Positions 46,471 through 55,979 of a stretch of 64,000 nucleotides of DNA are shown here, piece after piece. Within the stretch, counting starts at the first letter, position 1. Each line of letters begins with the position of its first letter. Origin of the DNA: Planctomycetota bacterium (GTDB lineage Bacteria > Planctomycetota > Phycisphaerae > UBA1845 > UTPLA1); assembly GCA_015654675.1 (NCBI GenBank), contig JAATGM010000020.1:186001-250000 (forward strand). Direction: 5' to 3'. The position numbers and the translations under genes were made by a program. Under the pieces are notes generated by a model. The model made no database searches, had not been told where the DNA came from, and saw nothing but the letters and a program-made list of their open reading frames with translations.

Positions 46471-46985
46471 ACGTGCGACTCCTGAAAAGAGTGGCTGGGA
46501 AAGGGCAGCCCACGAGGCCCCCATCGATGCGTGAGAGCGCCAACCATGCTTTCACCCATTGTATTGGTGGTTGGTGACCTTCTCCATCCACTCGCCCACC
46601 TTGCCGTCGGGACAGAGAATCTAACGGGACAGTTCGATGCGCCGGGAGACCGGCATGGAGTGGCGAATGCGAGAGTCCTACGGTGAAGGAATAGCGAACC
46701 ACACCGCTCTCGAGTCGTGCACCGACGGCCGCATGGGTGATCCCAGTTGTAGACTTCGCGTCGGTCGCTCAACTGCTGTATCCAGAGCTTCGAAATGCGG
46801 CTGTCGCCACCGACCTCCCAAGCACGGTTGTCGGCCGGCTCGGGGAAGACCAGCGCTTCGAAGCGGTGCTCGGCGATCGTGCCGCTGACCCATGCGCCGC
46901 CCGCAAATCGCGGTGGTTTAGACTTCTCGATGACCAACGTGGCGAGCAACTCGTCGGGCGTGGTTTCGATCATTGCTTCATTCAT
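46467..46985 (-). pseudogene. Conserved hypothetical protein, probably truncated by frame loss
   Basis: The first 80 codons look real (FEALVFPEPADNRAWEVGG then SRISKLWIQQLSDR and YNWD), a pattern I associate with a small conserved planctomycete protein family of unknown function. From about codon 82 the translation turns Arg/Cys/Ser/Pro-rich and looks non-coding, so the natural C-terminus is probably lost by a frameshift or rearrangement. GGAG lies seven nt before the start at 46985. Its stop overlaps the esterase ATG (TGA within ATGA), which may be coincidence. An intact short protein is possible. Confidence 0.4.
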
Positions 46986-47247
46986 CGTGCTTCTCCAATG
47001 CTTACGCGTCATGCGTACAGGTCCATGAGGGCCAGAACTGAAAATAAACTCAAGTCAATTCCGATCGGATTCAGCTAGAATCGGACAGGCGCACTCTCCT
47101 GTGGAGATTGAGGGCGGCCGGCACGCTCGTTGCTGGGAGCGGTGGGCAGGCTTGGGCTGGCCAATGTCCGTTCTGCCGTGCGGAACGCGAACGCTGACCG
47201 GATTTCTAGTCCCGATGCCCTCCAACGCCGACGATGCGATCAACGCT

Positions 47248-47275
47248 TTGAATGTAAGTCCATTCCGAATATGTT
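47248..47275 (+). promoter_or_regulatory. Possible leaderless promoter of the STAND-nuclease gene
   Basis: TTGAAT (47248-47253), 16-nt spacer, TATGTT (47270-47275). Predicted transcription start coincides with the GTG at 47282, and no ribosome site precedes that GTG. Confidence 0.4.
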
Positions 47276-47281
47276 TTCACC

Positions 47282-50200
47282 GTGTCCGACTTGCCACTTA
47301 ATACGCTCCCCCGACGGCGCTTTCTCGCGATCGACCGAACGCCGGAATTGGACGAATTAGGCTTCTTGGCCCCGGAATCTGTAGCTGAGAGCTTTGGAGC
47401 GGACGACTTGTTCGAGCTTTGCGCAGTGCTTGTTTTGGCCCCTCCGTGGACAGGAAAGACGCTTACAGCCAAACAACTCAGGCATCATTTTCGCGAGAAC
47501 CAGAATCTCGAATCAAGAGAGGCGCCGTTCGGAAGTTATTTTCATGGCACACTATTTGAGGAACTAAGCACTACGTCGCCGGTGCAGCCGGGCTGGTTTC
47601 GTGAATGGCAGGATACGAGTAAGCGCGCCTGCTGGATTATTGACGCAATCGACGAAGACGCGAAAATGCAACGGAACAAATCCCAAGAAGTAATGGAAAT
47701 CATCGAAGGCCTGACGGGGGAGCAACGCGCGCGATTGTGCGTGATTGTTTTTTGTCGTGAAAACGAAGTTCCACGACTATTTGTAAATCGCCTCGAGGTC
47801 GCTTATCCCGAGTATCGCGACAGCGATCGAAGTGCGCTCCGCACAGTTCGGCTCGCGCCAATCGATCGGGTTGAAGCGGAATACATCGCCGGTGCGGGCG
47901 ACGCATTCAAGCGCGTGTGCGATATCATCGAGAAGAATCACTTGGCAGCGATTTCTCAATACCCATGCGTCATCCAATCGATCCTCCGCCTTTCAGTCCA
48001 CGAACGACTTGACGCCAAGGACGTGTGGACCGACATTTTGCGAGAATTGCTGAAAGAGCGACGCGATTCGCGAGTTGCAGATCGCGACTGGCCCTCGCTC
48101 GATGACCTGTTCGAAGCCACCACGCGCATTGCGGTAGTACTCCAGTTCGACGAAATCGGGGAGATCTGTACCGAGAGCTCGTTGTCCAAAGGGCCGAGCA
48201 TCGATGACGTGTTCCGTAGTTCACCTGAGACTGTTCGTCGGCTCCGAGGCGCGGCTAGAGCAGCGTTGCACAGCGCGGTTTTCGCGCGTACGGCGTCGGG
48301 TTTTCGATTCGCGCAGAAGCACACGCAGGAATGGTTTTCTGCTCTGGCATTGAAGAAATTGTCTCTCGGCCAACTTCGACCGCTCTTCTCCGATAATTCC
48401 GGACAGCCGATCGAGGTTCACCGCGGGGTGTCGGCGATAGTTTACGGGATTACAGATGAACCAACCATTAAGGAGTGGATCAGCGAACTCCACGGCGGGC
48501 TCGTTCCGCGATCCGATGCGGCACCGTGGTCGCTCGAAACGGCGATGCGAGTCTTGGATCGCCTCCAAGACTTGGCGCGGAAATCTCAATCCGGACTGCA
48601 CCTTTGGAGCAGTCAGGCCCTGGCGGGATTGAAGTCCCCGGGGTTAGGCGACGAGCTCTCGAAGCGCTTGGCTTTGAAGGGAATTAACGACTTTGAGAAG
48701 TGCCTTCTCCTCGAAGTTGCTCATGCTGTTCGCGCCACCGAAGCGCTGGATTACGCAGAATCGATCGTTCGGAATGACGCGGTGCCGGATAGAATTCGCA
48801 TTCTCGGTGCCTTGATTCTTCGCGATGTGGCTGATGATCGCAGACTGCAGAGCCTTCTTCCCTTCGTAGAATCGGCCGATCATAGCACGCGATCACAAAG
48901 AGACCTGATTTCATGCCTTTTGGAAGAATTGCTCGAGCGCCGACTGATATCGCATGGTCAAGCGATCCGACTCGTTCCGGCCCGGTCCGGCACCATCGAC
49001 TTCACGGCTCTGCTTCACCAGAAGCTGGCCGCAGGTCTATCTCTGGACGACGCCCGAAAAATGCTGCGCGAGGTTCACGCGAATGCACTAGACGCGGCTG
49101 AAAATACTGACGAGTCCGATGACGACCTTCCCGCGACGCTTCGCGGTCGGGCATTCTTGAAGCGCGCAATCGACTTAGTCGCGGGACAGGAAATCGTCAG
49201 CGATGCTGACCTCTCATTGCTTCAACCGATCGCGCTTCGACGACCGGAACTTCGGATTACGGGGGCGAAGGTAACCAACATCCTAGAGCTCTTTCGTCGG
49301 TCGCGAGACGCTCGCCGGCGCTTGTTTCAAGCGGGAATCGCCCTAAATCCAAGAAATGAGCCGCGTTTTACCGATCAGTGGCGGTGGGCGCTTACGGACG
49401 AAGATCTCGATTGGCTGCTTGACCTGGCAAAATCGTCCTTCCGCACTTCGCCTTGGCTCTTGGGCGAACTTCTGTGGCGAGCCGCCAAGGCGTCCGTTGA
49501 CGAGGCGACGAGAAGCCGAGTTCGTAGCGCTGTCAAGGCGATCGATCCGAATGTCGTTCGCGATAGTGATAACCGAATGGAAGCAGCGCGCGCGCAGGAA
49601 GCAAGGCTGAGAGCTCGCCAAGAGGCGCGCGAGGCTAGACGCCGGACAAGGGAGTACGCGTTGGCCGAGCTCGTCATCGATGCGATCGAGAGTGCGCAAC
49701 TCGACGCATGCGGAAGAATGCGTCGCCTCTCCTGGCTCTGTTTCACCGGACAGCATATTCGGCCGACAAATGTGCGTGGCGACTGGGCAGATCTTGACGA
49801 GTCTCTCAAACATCGCGTAATTGCCGTTTGCGAGGAGGCGTTAAGAAGTTGCGAGCCGACGCCGATTCCGGCGAGCGGAGAGTTCCCTGGAACTATAATC
49901 TACGAGGCTCATGCCTTCGAGAAGGTCTCCTTTTGCGCTACGGTTACCTATCCCACATCGGATCAGATCATTCGCTGGCTACCCACGGCATTGTTTGTTT
50001 CCTCGATGGATCGCGCAGATCTTATTCGACGGTGCAATGGCGTCGATTCGGGAGCAACGGCTAGGGCCATCATATATGCCATTCGCCATGACTTGTCGGG
50101 TGATCGAGGTGGAGCGATGCTCGCTTCCTCATTGCCGTCTGACATGTGGTCGTCGAATTTTTGCGAACGAATAGCGGAACTAATCAACGACGAGTCTCTT

Positions 50201-51583
50201 CTGTCCATTGGGCGGAGCGAACTCTTGCGGTACTTCGTCCGCCGTGATCGCAAGCGCGCTCACGCGATCGCAATCAAGTGGGCGGCCCAAGAATCGGGCA
50301 CTTCGCTGCATGAAGACGAGATGCGAATAGTTGCAATAGATGCACTGTGTCAGTCAGCCCCGGCGGTGGCGATGGACTGGCTTGAACGGATTCCCACGGC
50401 GGCTCGGCCGGAAGCGCTGAAGTCGATGCATTCATTTACAGAATCCGATCGATTCGGGGGAATCGATCTGGGGTCTTGGAGTGCGATCGCGTTAGAGCGG
50501 CTCTGTTACTTACTCAATGAAGCGATTCCGGCTCGCGAGAATGAGACGACAACGGCCCGGTCTGGGGGGTGGGAAAAGGGCGAGCCGCGGATCAGGTACC
50601 TTCGGGATGCAATCCCCACAGTTTTGTTCAAACGCGCAGATGAAGACAGTTCATTGGCGCTTGATCGATTGGCCAACCGCTACGCCCGGATTCGCAATTG
50701 GCGCGACGACGCTCGAATCCAGTATCAGGCCGAAGGCGTGGCCCGACTGCTGCATTCAGGACCGGCCAAACCGGGCAGCTTGGGTGCGATTCCTGTTCAA
50801 TCAATGATTCGCCTGCTCGACGACGCGGCGTTCCGAATAATCCGCGGCAACAACGACCTACAGCGAGTACTTGTCGAGGAATTGAGAGCCATAGGGAGGA
50901 ATGCCAAGGAACATTTGTCGTTGCTCTACTTCCCATACGGGCGGGGGGGTTCAAAGAAGGGGAATCGGAAAAAGAGACGTGCATCAAAACGTGCGCATCT
51001 GAATGAGGACGCGTTACAAGCCTACTTACTTTGTCGACTCAGTGATCGCCTTCCGGACAAGTCACTCGATCCAACAACGACCGTGACCTTCATCAACCGG
51101 GAACCGCTCGGTACACGCGATCAACGGCTGGACCTTAAGGTGCAAGCGCCGACTGTGGATGGAAGTCGGGCGGAGGTGATTGTCGAGGTGAAGTGGTCTG
51201 ATCATCGCGAAGTTGGCAATAGCCTAAGATCGCAGCTTGGCGCGCGATATCTGCGAGAACTTCACCTGACGCATGGAATTTATCTTGTCGGATGGTGCGG
51301 GTCGCGACCGAGGGTCGGAGGGCCTAGGCAGGGCTCGACGCCCCCGTTCTCCATGGATGAGTTTCAAGAGCGACTGGAGCGGCAGGCGGACGAATTCGCA
51401 GTAAAGAACGATGGAATGTCGATAGCTTCGATCGTGCTTGACCTCGTCTTCGGCTCACTGGTTGCGGAGAAGGGCGTTGAAGGCGGGGCGAAAAGGCGAC
51501 CACGAGATCGTTCGCTGAAGCGTACCAATCGTCGAAGTCGCCGCAATTCAGCACGTCCGACTACGCGGCGGCGTCGCCATTAG
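47282..51583 (+). CDS. STAND-like NTPase with C-terminal PD-(D/E)xK nuclease, candidate phage defence
   Basis: A 1,433-residue protein of no family I can name. N-terminal P-loop NTPase: Walker A APPWTGKT (53-60) and Walker B WIIDAIDED (118-126), matching NACHT/STAND spacing. Residues about 230-1,200 are almost all helical, resembling HEAT/ARM-type sensor repeats, with an Arg/Glu coiled coil near 765-795. The C-terminus has a nuclease signature: helix glutamate in HLNEDALQAYL (about 1,242), D1284 in RLDLKV, E1302-V-K1304 in VEVKW, and a downstream SQLGARYL. A very basic tail follows. GTG start, no ribosome site. GC content is visibly lower than in flanking genes, suggesting transfer. NTPase plus sensor plus nuclease on an island suggests abortive-infection immunity (inference); Avs proteins usually carry the effector at the N-terminus. 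Confidence 0.8.
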   Translation: MSDLPLNTLPRRRFLAIDRTPELDELGFLAPESVAESFGADDLFELCAVLVLAPPWTGKTLTAKQLRHHFRENQNLESREAPFGSYFHGTLFEELSTTSPVQPGWFREWQDTSKRACWIIDAIDEDAKMQRNKSQEVMEIIEGLTGEQRARLCVIVFCRENEVPRLFVNRLEVAYPEYRDSDRSALRTVRLAPIDRVEAEYIAGAGDAFKRVCDIIEKNHLAAISQYPCVIQSILRLSVHERLDAKDVWTDILRELLKERRDSRVADRDWPSLDDLFEATTRIAVVLQFDEIGEICTESSLSKGPSIDDVFRSSPETVRRLRGAARAALHSAVFARTASGFRFAQKHTQEWFSALALKKLSLGQLRPLFSDNSGQPIEVHRGVSAIVYGITDEPTIKEWISELHGGLVPRSDAAPWSLETAMRVLDRLQDLARKSQSGLHLWSSQALAGLKSPGLGDELSKRLALKGINDFEKCLLLEVAHAVRATEALDYAESIVRNDAVPDRIRILGALILRDVADDRRLQSLLPFVESADHSTRSQRDLISCLLEELLERRLISHGQAIRLVPARSGTIDFTALLHQKLAAGLSLDDARKMLREVHANALDAAENTDESDDDLPATLRGRAFLKRAIDLVAGQEIVSDADLSLLQPIALRRPELRITGAKVTNILELFRRSRDARRRLFQAGIALNPRNEPRFTDQWRWALTDEDLDWLLDLAKSSFRTSPWLLGELLWRAAKASVDEATRSRVRSAVKAIDPNVVRDSDNRMEAARAQEARLRARQEAREARRRTREYALAELVIDAIESAQLDACGRMRRLSWLCFTGQHIRPTNVRGDWADLDESLKHRVIAVCEEALRSCEPTPIPASGEFPGTIIYEAHAFEKVSFCATVTYPTSDQIIRWLPTALFVSSMDRADLIRRCNGVDSGATARAIIYAIRHDLSGDRGGAMLASSLPSDMWSSNFCERIAELINDESLLSIGRSELLRYFVRRDRKRAHAIAIKWAAQESGTSLHEDEMRIVAIDALCQSAPAVAMDWLERIPTAARPEALKSMHSFTESDRFGGIDLGSWSAIALERLCYLLNEAIPARENETTTARSGGWEKGEPRIRYLRDAIPTVLFKRADEDSSLALDRLANRYARIRNWRDDARIQYQAEGVARLLHSGPAKPGSLGAIPVQSMIRLLDDAAFRIIRGNNDLQRVLVEELRAIGRNAKEHLSLLYFPYGRGGSKKGNRKKRRASKRAHLNEDALQAYLLCRLSDRLPDKSLDPTTTVTFINREPLGTRDQRLDLKVQAPTVDGSRAEVIVEVKWSDHREVGNSLRSQLGARYLRELHLTHGIYLVGWCGSRPRVGGPRQGSTPPFSMDEFQERLERQADEFAVKNDGMSIASIVLDLVFGSLVAEKGVEGGAKRRPRDRSLKRTNRRSRRNSARPTTRRRRH

Positions 51584-51600
51584 AACGCCGATTGGTGTCG

Positions 51601-53538
51601 TTACGCTCCAGTAGTTTCTGGATTGGAAAGCCGAGTGGACACAGTGTCCGTCTCATCCACATGAATTGGTGAGGCAGGAAGCTTGCGCACGTGCACTACC
51701 ATGCAGCCGCCGCGGAAGTCAATTCGTGTCTGGGTGATGCACTTGCGCAGCGAAACCCGCTTCTCCTCCGGGACTCCGTGGCGGAGCGTCCGCTCCAGCC
51801 CCGCCAGGAACTGCATTGATTCGGCGACGATCGTCTGAACGGAGACCTGCGAAATCGAGAGCGTTTCGAGTTGCCCCGCCTGAGCGGCTAACTCTGCCTC
51901 CTCCCGCTGGAGTTCCTTTAGCCGCATATCTATGAGTTCGCGATTGGTCTCGGTGATATTGTCGAGCAGGTTTCGGATGATCGCTCCGATCTCTTTCGAA
52001 CGGATTTCGAGCCGCCTTCGTGCCTGCTTCAAATCGCATTTTTCGCTGCCTTCCAGTTCGCGGACGGCTTTGGCCAGCCGCTCGCGGCCACCGGGCTCCA
52101 GATAAGGCCGGTAGTGGGTTAGCACGGCTTCGATCACAGCCGATTCGAGTTCTTCCTGCGGAATAGCATTGAGTTGGCAGATGGTTGGCCCCTTGGTGAT
52201 GTATCCCCCGCAGGCGTAAGCGAAGGTCCGCACGGCGCTGCCGTCGATTCGACGACGGCCTTTCACCCGCGTGTAGCCCTGGTAGCGGTTGCCGCAGCGG
52301 GCGCATTGGAGCAGTCCGGACAGAATGAAGCGTGACCGCGTGCCGTTCCAGCCGCCCGTTGGCTTACGCGACTGGCCGCGCTGGGACGCCGACGTTGGCC
52401 GCGCCTCGCGGGCCGAACGGGCCTGTTCGAACAGGCGTCGTGAAACTAGCGCCGGATGGGCGTCGCGGATGATTATCCAGTCGGATTCGGCATTGGGGAC
52501 CAGCCGTGCGCCGTGGGCTACCTTGCGCTGCACGGCTTGTCGCTCGGCGATCTGGTGGAAGCGACCATCCGTCCTTCGGTTCCAGACCATATCACCCGCG
52601 TAAGCTTGATTGACGAGCAGTGAACGGATGGTCGTATCGGTCCAGAAGCCGTGATAGATCACGGCCCAGGCCGGCCCCCGGGGCGTTGGAACCTTCTTGC
52701 GGTTGAGCGAATCGGCGATGGCCTTGAAACCCTTATTCTGTTCGACGTACATGCCGAAGACATCGCGGATGACCTGAACGCGGGCAGGCTCGCTGGGGAC
52801 CAGCTTTGCCCGGTCACGTTTGGAGATGCTGAGCGACTCGCCTCGCGCCAGCGTTCGGCCGAGTTTGCCATTCTCATCCAGAACCTGCTTCGTGCCGTCG
52901 GGCATGAAGCGCTGGACCAGCAGGAACTTGCCTTCGGCATTTTCATACCGCAAGTCGTAGCCGTACGGCGGTACCCCGCCCATCCAGACGCCGCCACCCA
53001 CTTTGCTGAGCAGGCCGCGAATGGTAACCCGTGAGAGGTCCTTAGACTCCTCGCGGGCCTGCCATTGCTTAACGGGGCGGAGCAGATCGTCTGTGGCATC
53101 GCCATTGAAGTTCTCGGAGGCGTAGCAAACCTCGACGCCGTGCATCCGCAGGACGTGGCGGTAGTACCCCGCCTCGTCGTTGTCGACGCGGCCGAACCGT
53201 TTGACGTCATAGACGATGATGTTTGTGAAGATGCGCGACGGCCTCTGGGCGGCGGCGATCATCTCTTGGAAGGCCCGGCGACCGATACTGCTGGTGCCGC
53301 TGATCGCATCGTCGATGTAGAATTTATCGATCCGTAGACCGTGTAGGAGGGCGTAGGACTCGACGGCCTTCTTTTGGTCCGGGATGGATTGCTCTTGGCG
53401 GTCCGTGGAGCGGCGCAGGTAGCCGACGGCGGTGGTGCCGTTGGTTGGTTGGGCTTCCGCACCAACTGTTGCGAGGACTGCTCGGAATGGGGGCGGCGGT
53501 GAAGCAGGACTGGCTGCGAGTAACGAAGGCCGCGCCAT
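51601..53538 (-). CDS. Large serine recombinase (site-specific integrase)
   Basis: Catalyses site-specific integration or excision. Seen: the resolvase catalytic domain with nucleophile serine in GYLRRSTDRQEQSIPDQ, then DDAISGTSS and YDVKRFGR; a recombinase domain with GGVWMGGVPPYGYDLRY and LLVNQAYAGDMVWNRR; a zinc ribbon (CARCGNRY and a later C-x-C pair); and a coiled coil near residues 500-580, as in phiC31-like enzymes. About 645 residues from ATG 53538; the frame is open to 53667 and the true start is unclear because no ribosome site is visible. It overlaps the opposite-strand primase-like fragment. It probably moved the island beside the initiator tRNA, although tRNA targeting is more usual for tyrosine integrases. 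Confidence 0.9.
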   Translation of the reverse strand: MARPSLLAASPASPPPPFRAVLATVGAEAQPTNGTTAVGYLRRSTDRQEQSIPDQKKAVESYALLHGLRIDKFYIDDAISGTSSIGRRAFQEMIAAAQRPSRIFTNIIVYDVKRFGRVDNDEAGYYRHVLRMHGVEVCYASENFNGDATDDLLRPVKQWQAREESKDLSRVTIRGLLSKVGGGVWMGGVPPYGYDLRYENAEGKFLLVQRFMPDGTKQVLDENGKLGRTLARGESLSISKRDRAKLVPSEPARVQVIRDVFGMYVEQNKGFKAIADSLNRKKVPTPRGPAWAVIYHGFWTDTTIRSLLVNQAYAGDMVWNRRTDGRFHQIAERQAVQRKVAHGARLVPNAESDWIIIRDAHPALVSRRLFEQARSAREARPTSASQRGQSRKPTGGWNGTRSRFILSGLLQCARCGNRYQGYTRVKGRRRIDGSAVRTFAYACGGYITKGPTICQLNAIPQEELESAVIEAVLTHYRPYLEPGGRERLAKAVRELEGSEKCDLKQARRRLEIRSKEIGAIIRNLLDNITETNRELIDMRLKELQREEAELAAQAGQLETLSISQVSVQTIVAESMQFLAGLERTLRHGVPEEKRVSLRKCITQTRIDFRGGCMVVHVRKLPASPIHVDETDTVSTRLSNPETTGA

Positions 53539-53791
53539 GCGTGGTGTGCAAGAAGCCGGATTTGTGTTCTCGCGCCGCTGACGGGACGGTCGTCTGCTGC
53601 ATGCGGACCGAGTCGCCGAAGTCCATGAAGAACGGCGGATGGCTGCATCGGCTGGGCGAACCTTCAAGGTAATTCAGCCGCCGAGCGAGAAGGACATCGG
53701 GGCCTACATCCAGAAGCGGCCCCGCGGGATGGATCGGGGCGCAATGCGGGCGGAAATCGAGTCACTGATTGAGAAGGCGAGCGTGATGTGA
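53487..53791 (+). pseudogene. Broken primase-like zinc-finger gene fragment
   Basis: The first part (ATG 53487 to TAA 53672) encodes a Cys-rich segment, APCVVCKKPDLCSRAADG followed by VVCCMR and NGGWLHRLGEP, resembling the zinc-finger start of mobile-element primase/helicase proteins. At about 53660 the coding signal moves to another frame (FKVIQPPSEKDIGAYIQKR to a TGA at 53791), which indicates a frameshift. Most of the expected downstream primase/helicase region is missing. It overlaps the 5' end of the recombinase on the other strand. Family assignment is from pattern recall and is tentative. Confidence 0.55.
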
Positions 53792-53798
53792 CGCCGAC

Positions 53799-54005
53799 TC
53801 AGAGCTGTCGAATGACGGTGTATTCCGTGGCGTCTAGCAGCCTCAGGTTCTTCACCTCCACCGTCCAACCCTCGCGCCCCGCAAGGAACCCATTGCGGGC
53901 AAGCCAATCGCGAACCTCTTGGTCGACCCACTGGCGGCGTTCAGAGCGTGAGAGTGTCAGCTTCAGACGCTCGATGTTGACCTTGATGAGAAAGCGATCG
54001 TGCAT
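53799..54005 (-). CDS. Small hypothetical island protein
   Basis: A 68-residue protein (MHDRFLIKVNIERLKLTLS at the start, then WVDQEVRDWLARNGF and WTVEVKNLRLLD) with normal codon composition and a plausible alpha/beta pattern. No family recognised. No ribosome site, but TACAAT lies eight nt before the ATG, so a leaderless message is possible. It sits between two broken genes. Confidence 0.5.
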   Translation of the reverse strand: MHDRFLIKVNIERLKLTLSRSERRQWVDQEVRDWLARNGFLAGREGWTVEVKNLRLLDATEYTVIRQL

Positions 54006-54044
54006 GGCGCGCGATTGTAGGCGCTTCTCGGAGACGGTGTGGGC

Positions 54045-54740
54045 GTGAAAATTACGGCCATCGCATCATGGTTCGGCGGCAAGCGCACGATGGCCCCGCT
54101 GATCGCGCGCGAGCTGGGCAAGCACAGCCAGTTCTTCGAGCCATTCTGCGGCGGGATGTAGGTGCTCTTCGCGAAAGAGCCATCCCAGAAGGAAACAGTT
54201 AACGACCTTCACGGCACACTGATCAACCTGGCTCGCGTGGTCCAGGACGACGACCGGGCGCCGAAACTCTACGAAAAACTCCAGCGGGTGCTATTCAGCG
54301 AATCCGTCCTCGAGGACGCGAAGCACTGGTTGGAAGGCCGGACAGCGTCATGTGACCCGCTTCAATGGGCCTATTGGTATTTCATCGCCTGCTGGATGGG
54401 GCGGTTCTCGCGGTGCAAAGAGCTGTTGCGCCAACCCCCGGAGCAGGCCACCGATCGCGCAGACCTGCGGGCGCGACTCGCTCGGGCGTCCGGCGGAGTC
54501 GTCTTTACCACGATTCAGAAGTTCTTCCCCGAGGAACGGGGAGATAAGCATCCGATTTTGTGTGAGCGGCGCAATATCGTTGTGATCGCCGACGAGGCGC
54601 ACCGAAGCCAGTATGACTTCATCGACGGTTTCGCCCGACACATGCGCGATGCGCTGCCGCATGCGTCGTTCATTGGATTCACCGGCACACCGATTGAGAA
54701 GACGGACGCCAACACGCAAGCGGTGTTTGGCGATTGGTAG
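54045..54740 (+). pseudogene. Chimeric remnant: D12-class adenine methylase fused to HsdR fragment
   Basis: Codons 1-38 read VKITAIASWFGGKRTMAP and FFEPFCGGM, the start of a D12-class N6-adenine methylase including its SAM-binding FxPFxG motif. A TAG at 54159-54161 interrupts the frame where Ser is expected (GM*VLF), and the methylase frame resumes ([32 protein letters not shown]). Near 54430 it changes to the helicase part of a type I restriction HsdR subunit: [11 protein letters not shown], the DEAH-box motif [11 protein letters not shown] and [14 protein letters not shown], ending at TAG shortly after. A deletion appears to have joined two restriction-modification genes, both now dead. Confidence 0.8.
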
Positions 54741-55142
54741 AATCAGCGTGTCCGATGCAAGTCGGACATCCACGGGCGGCGGTTTTGAGTGTGCAACCGA
54801 CCGCCCATTTTCTTGCGCTGCTCCGTCGGCGTAACACCGACCGTAGTTTCATTATGTACGCCCCTTTAGGAAGGTCCTGACCACGCTTCGCGCGTCTCAT
54901 GGCGATGTTGACCGAGGCACTAGACGATCGGCCGCGGAGCTCAGATCAATTCTCGGTTGGAGGGCTTCACTAGAAGTTTTTGTAGTTTTCGGGTCGACGC
55001 CATCAGGATGGGCGCTATTATTCGGTTCGCCGAGGAAACACACTCCCGCAAGTTACCTTGGCTCTCTCAGTGTGAAATGTGCTCACGGATCCGCGGTCAA
55101 CCGGAGTTGTCCACGTTGAGCTATCTCGATAAAGAGAAACAC
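54741..55142. other. Intergenic region at the right end of the island
   Basis: No gene, terminator or tRNA-like copy is evident. Short hairpin potential exists near 54749-54766 (GTCCGA with TCGGAC), without a T run. The right boundary of the island was not located here. Confidence 0.4.
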
Positions 55143-55877
55143 CTAGCGTTCCCGCTGCCCGAGCACTCCGCGACGGCAAGAGATGCTCAGGGCGATGATT
55201 GAGAGGAAGCTGAGCGTCGCGGGTTCGGGGACCGGTTCGAGCGTGAGTTGAAAAAAGCCGCTGCCCGTCGCGATCGCTCCCGAGTTGCCGAACGCATTGA
55301 GGCGCGTGATGTAGTTGATGGCATAGGTCCCCGCGGGGATGAGGGCCGTTTGGTCGGACGTGAAGATGCCGCTCAGGGGCGCTGGCGAGACGAAGGTGTC
55401 CTCACGATGGGAAACATCCAGAAATGTGTAAAAGGGCGGCCCAGGTCCGCCGGTGATTTGCAGTCCGCTTGAGATGTCCATACCGCCTACGGGTAGGTAA
55501 TAGGAGTATGAGCCAGTCAGATGAGCGCGCAACGGCTCAGACGTTGTCAAGACAATGGAGCCGGTTGAGAAGCTAGCGGAAAGGCTGTTATGGAGGTCGG
55601 GCGTCACATGCGCCATGTCAAAATGGAATGAAGCGTGGTTGGCGGACCACGAGTGGCTGTACGACGTCATGGCTGTTCCGAGACCGAGGTGGGCCGAATG
55701 CGAGTCGACAAACGGGTTTGTGACAATGCTGAATGCCGTTGCATCTTGGATCGGATCGCCACCCGCATCCTGTACCGCTGTCGCGAGACTCCACTCTGTC
55801 ACCACAATTTGCGCGCGTGCATTGGACGAAACCACGCTGAGCGTGACTGCGGAAATCAATAAGAGCCGCCGCAACAT
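55143..55877 (-). CDS. PEP-CTERM sorted secreted protein
   Basis: An exported protein of about 244 residues. Seen: signal peptide LLLISAVTLSVVSSNARA, a Ser/His/Thr-rich beta body, and a C-terminal PEP-CTERM signal (PVPEPATLSFLSIIALS then CRRG) of the kind processed by exosortase. The start at 55877 follows a weak purine-rich site; the open frame extends to 56084 into the divergent neighbour. Function unknown. It diverges from the large beta-helix protein with a 102-nt shared regulatory gap. Confidence 0.82.
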   Translation of the reverse strand: MLRRLLLISAVTLSVVSSNARAQIVVTEWSLATAVQDAGGDPIQDATAFSIVTNPFVDSHSAHLGLGTAMTSYSHSWSANHASFHFDMAHVTPDLHNSLSASFSTGSIVLTTSEPLRAHLTGSYSYYLPVGGMDISSGLQITGGPGPPFYTFLDVSHREDTFVSPAPLSGIFTSDQTALIPAGTYAINYITRLNAFGNSGAIATGSGFFQLTLEPVPEPATLSFLSIIALSISCRRGVLGQRER

Positions 55878-55979
55878 GAAGTGAGCCCCAAACACAATCG
55901 CGAGGTGTCGCGTGACCCCTCGGCTGATAGTTAAGTATACGCGCTCGAAGGTGCTCTCGACAAGGCAGGAGATTTTCAG

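Noticed and set aside
54741-55142. Right-hand attachment site of the island
   Set aside because: No copy of the tRNA 3' end could be found by eye in this stretch.
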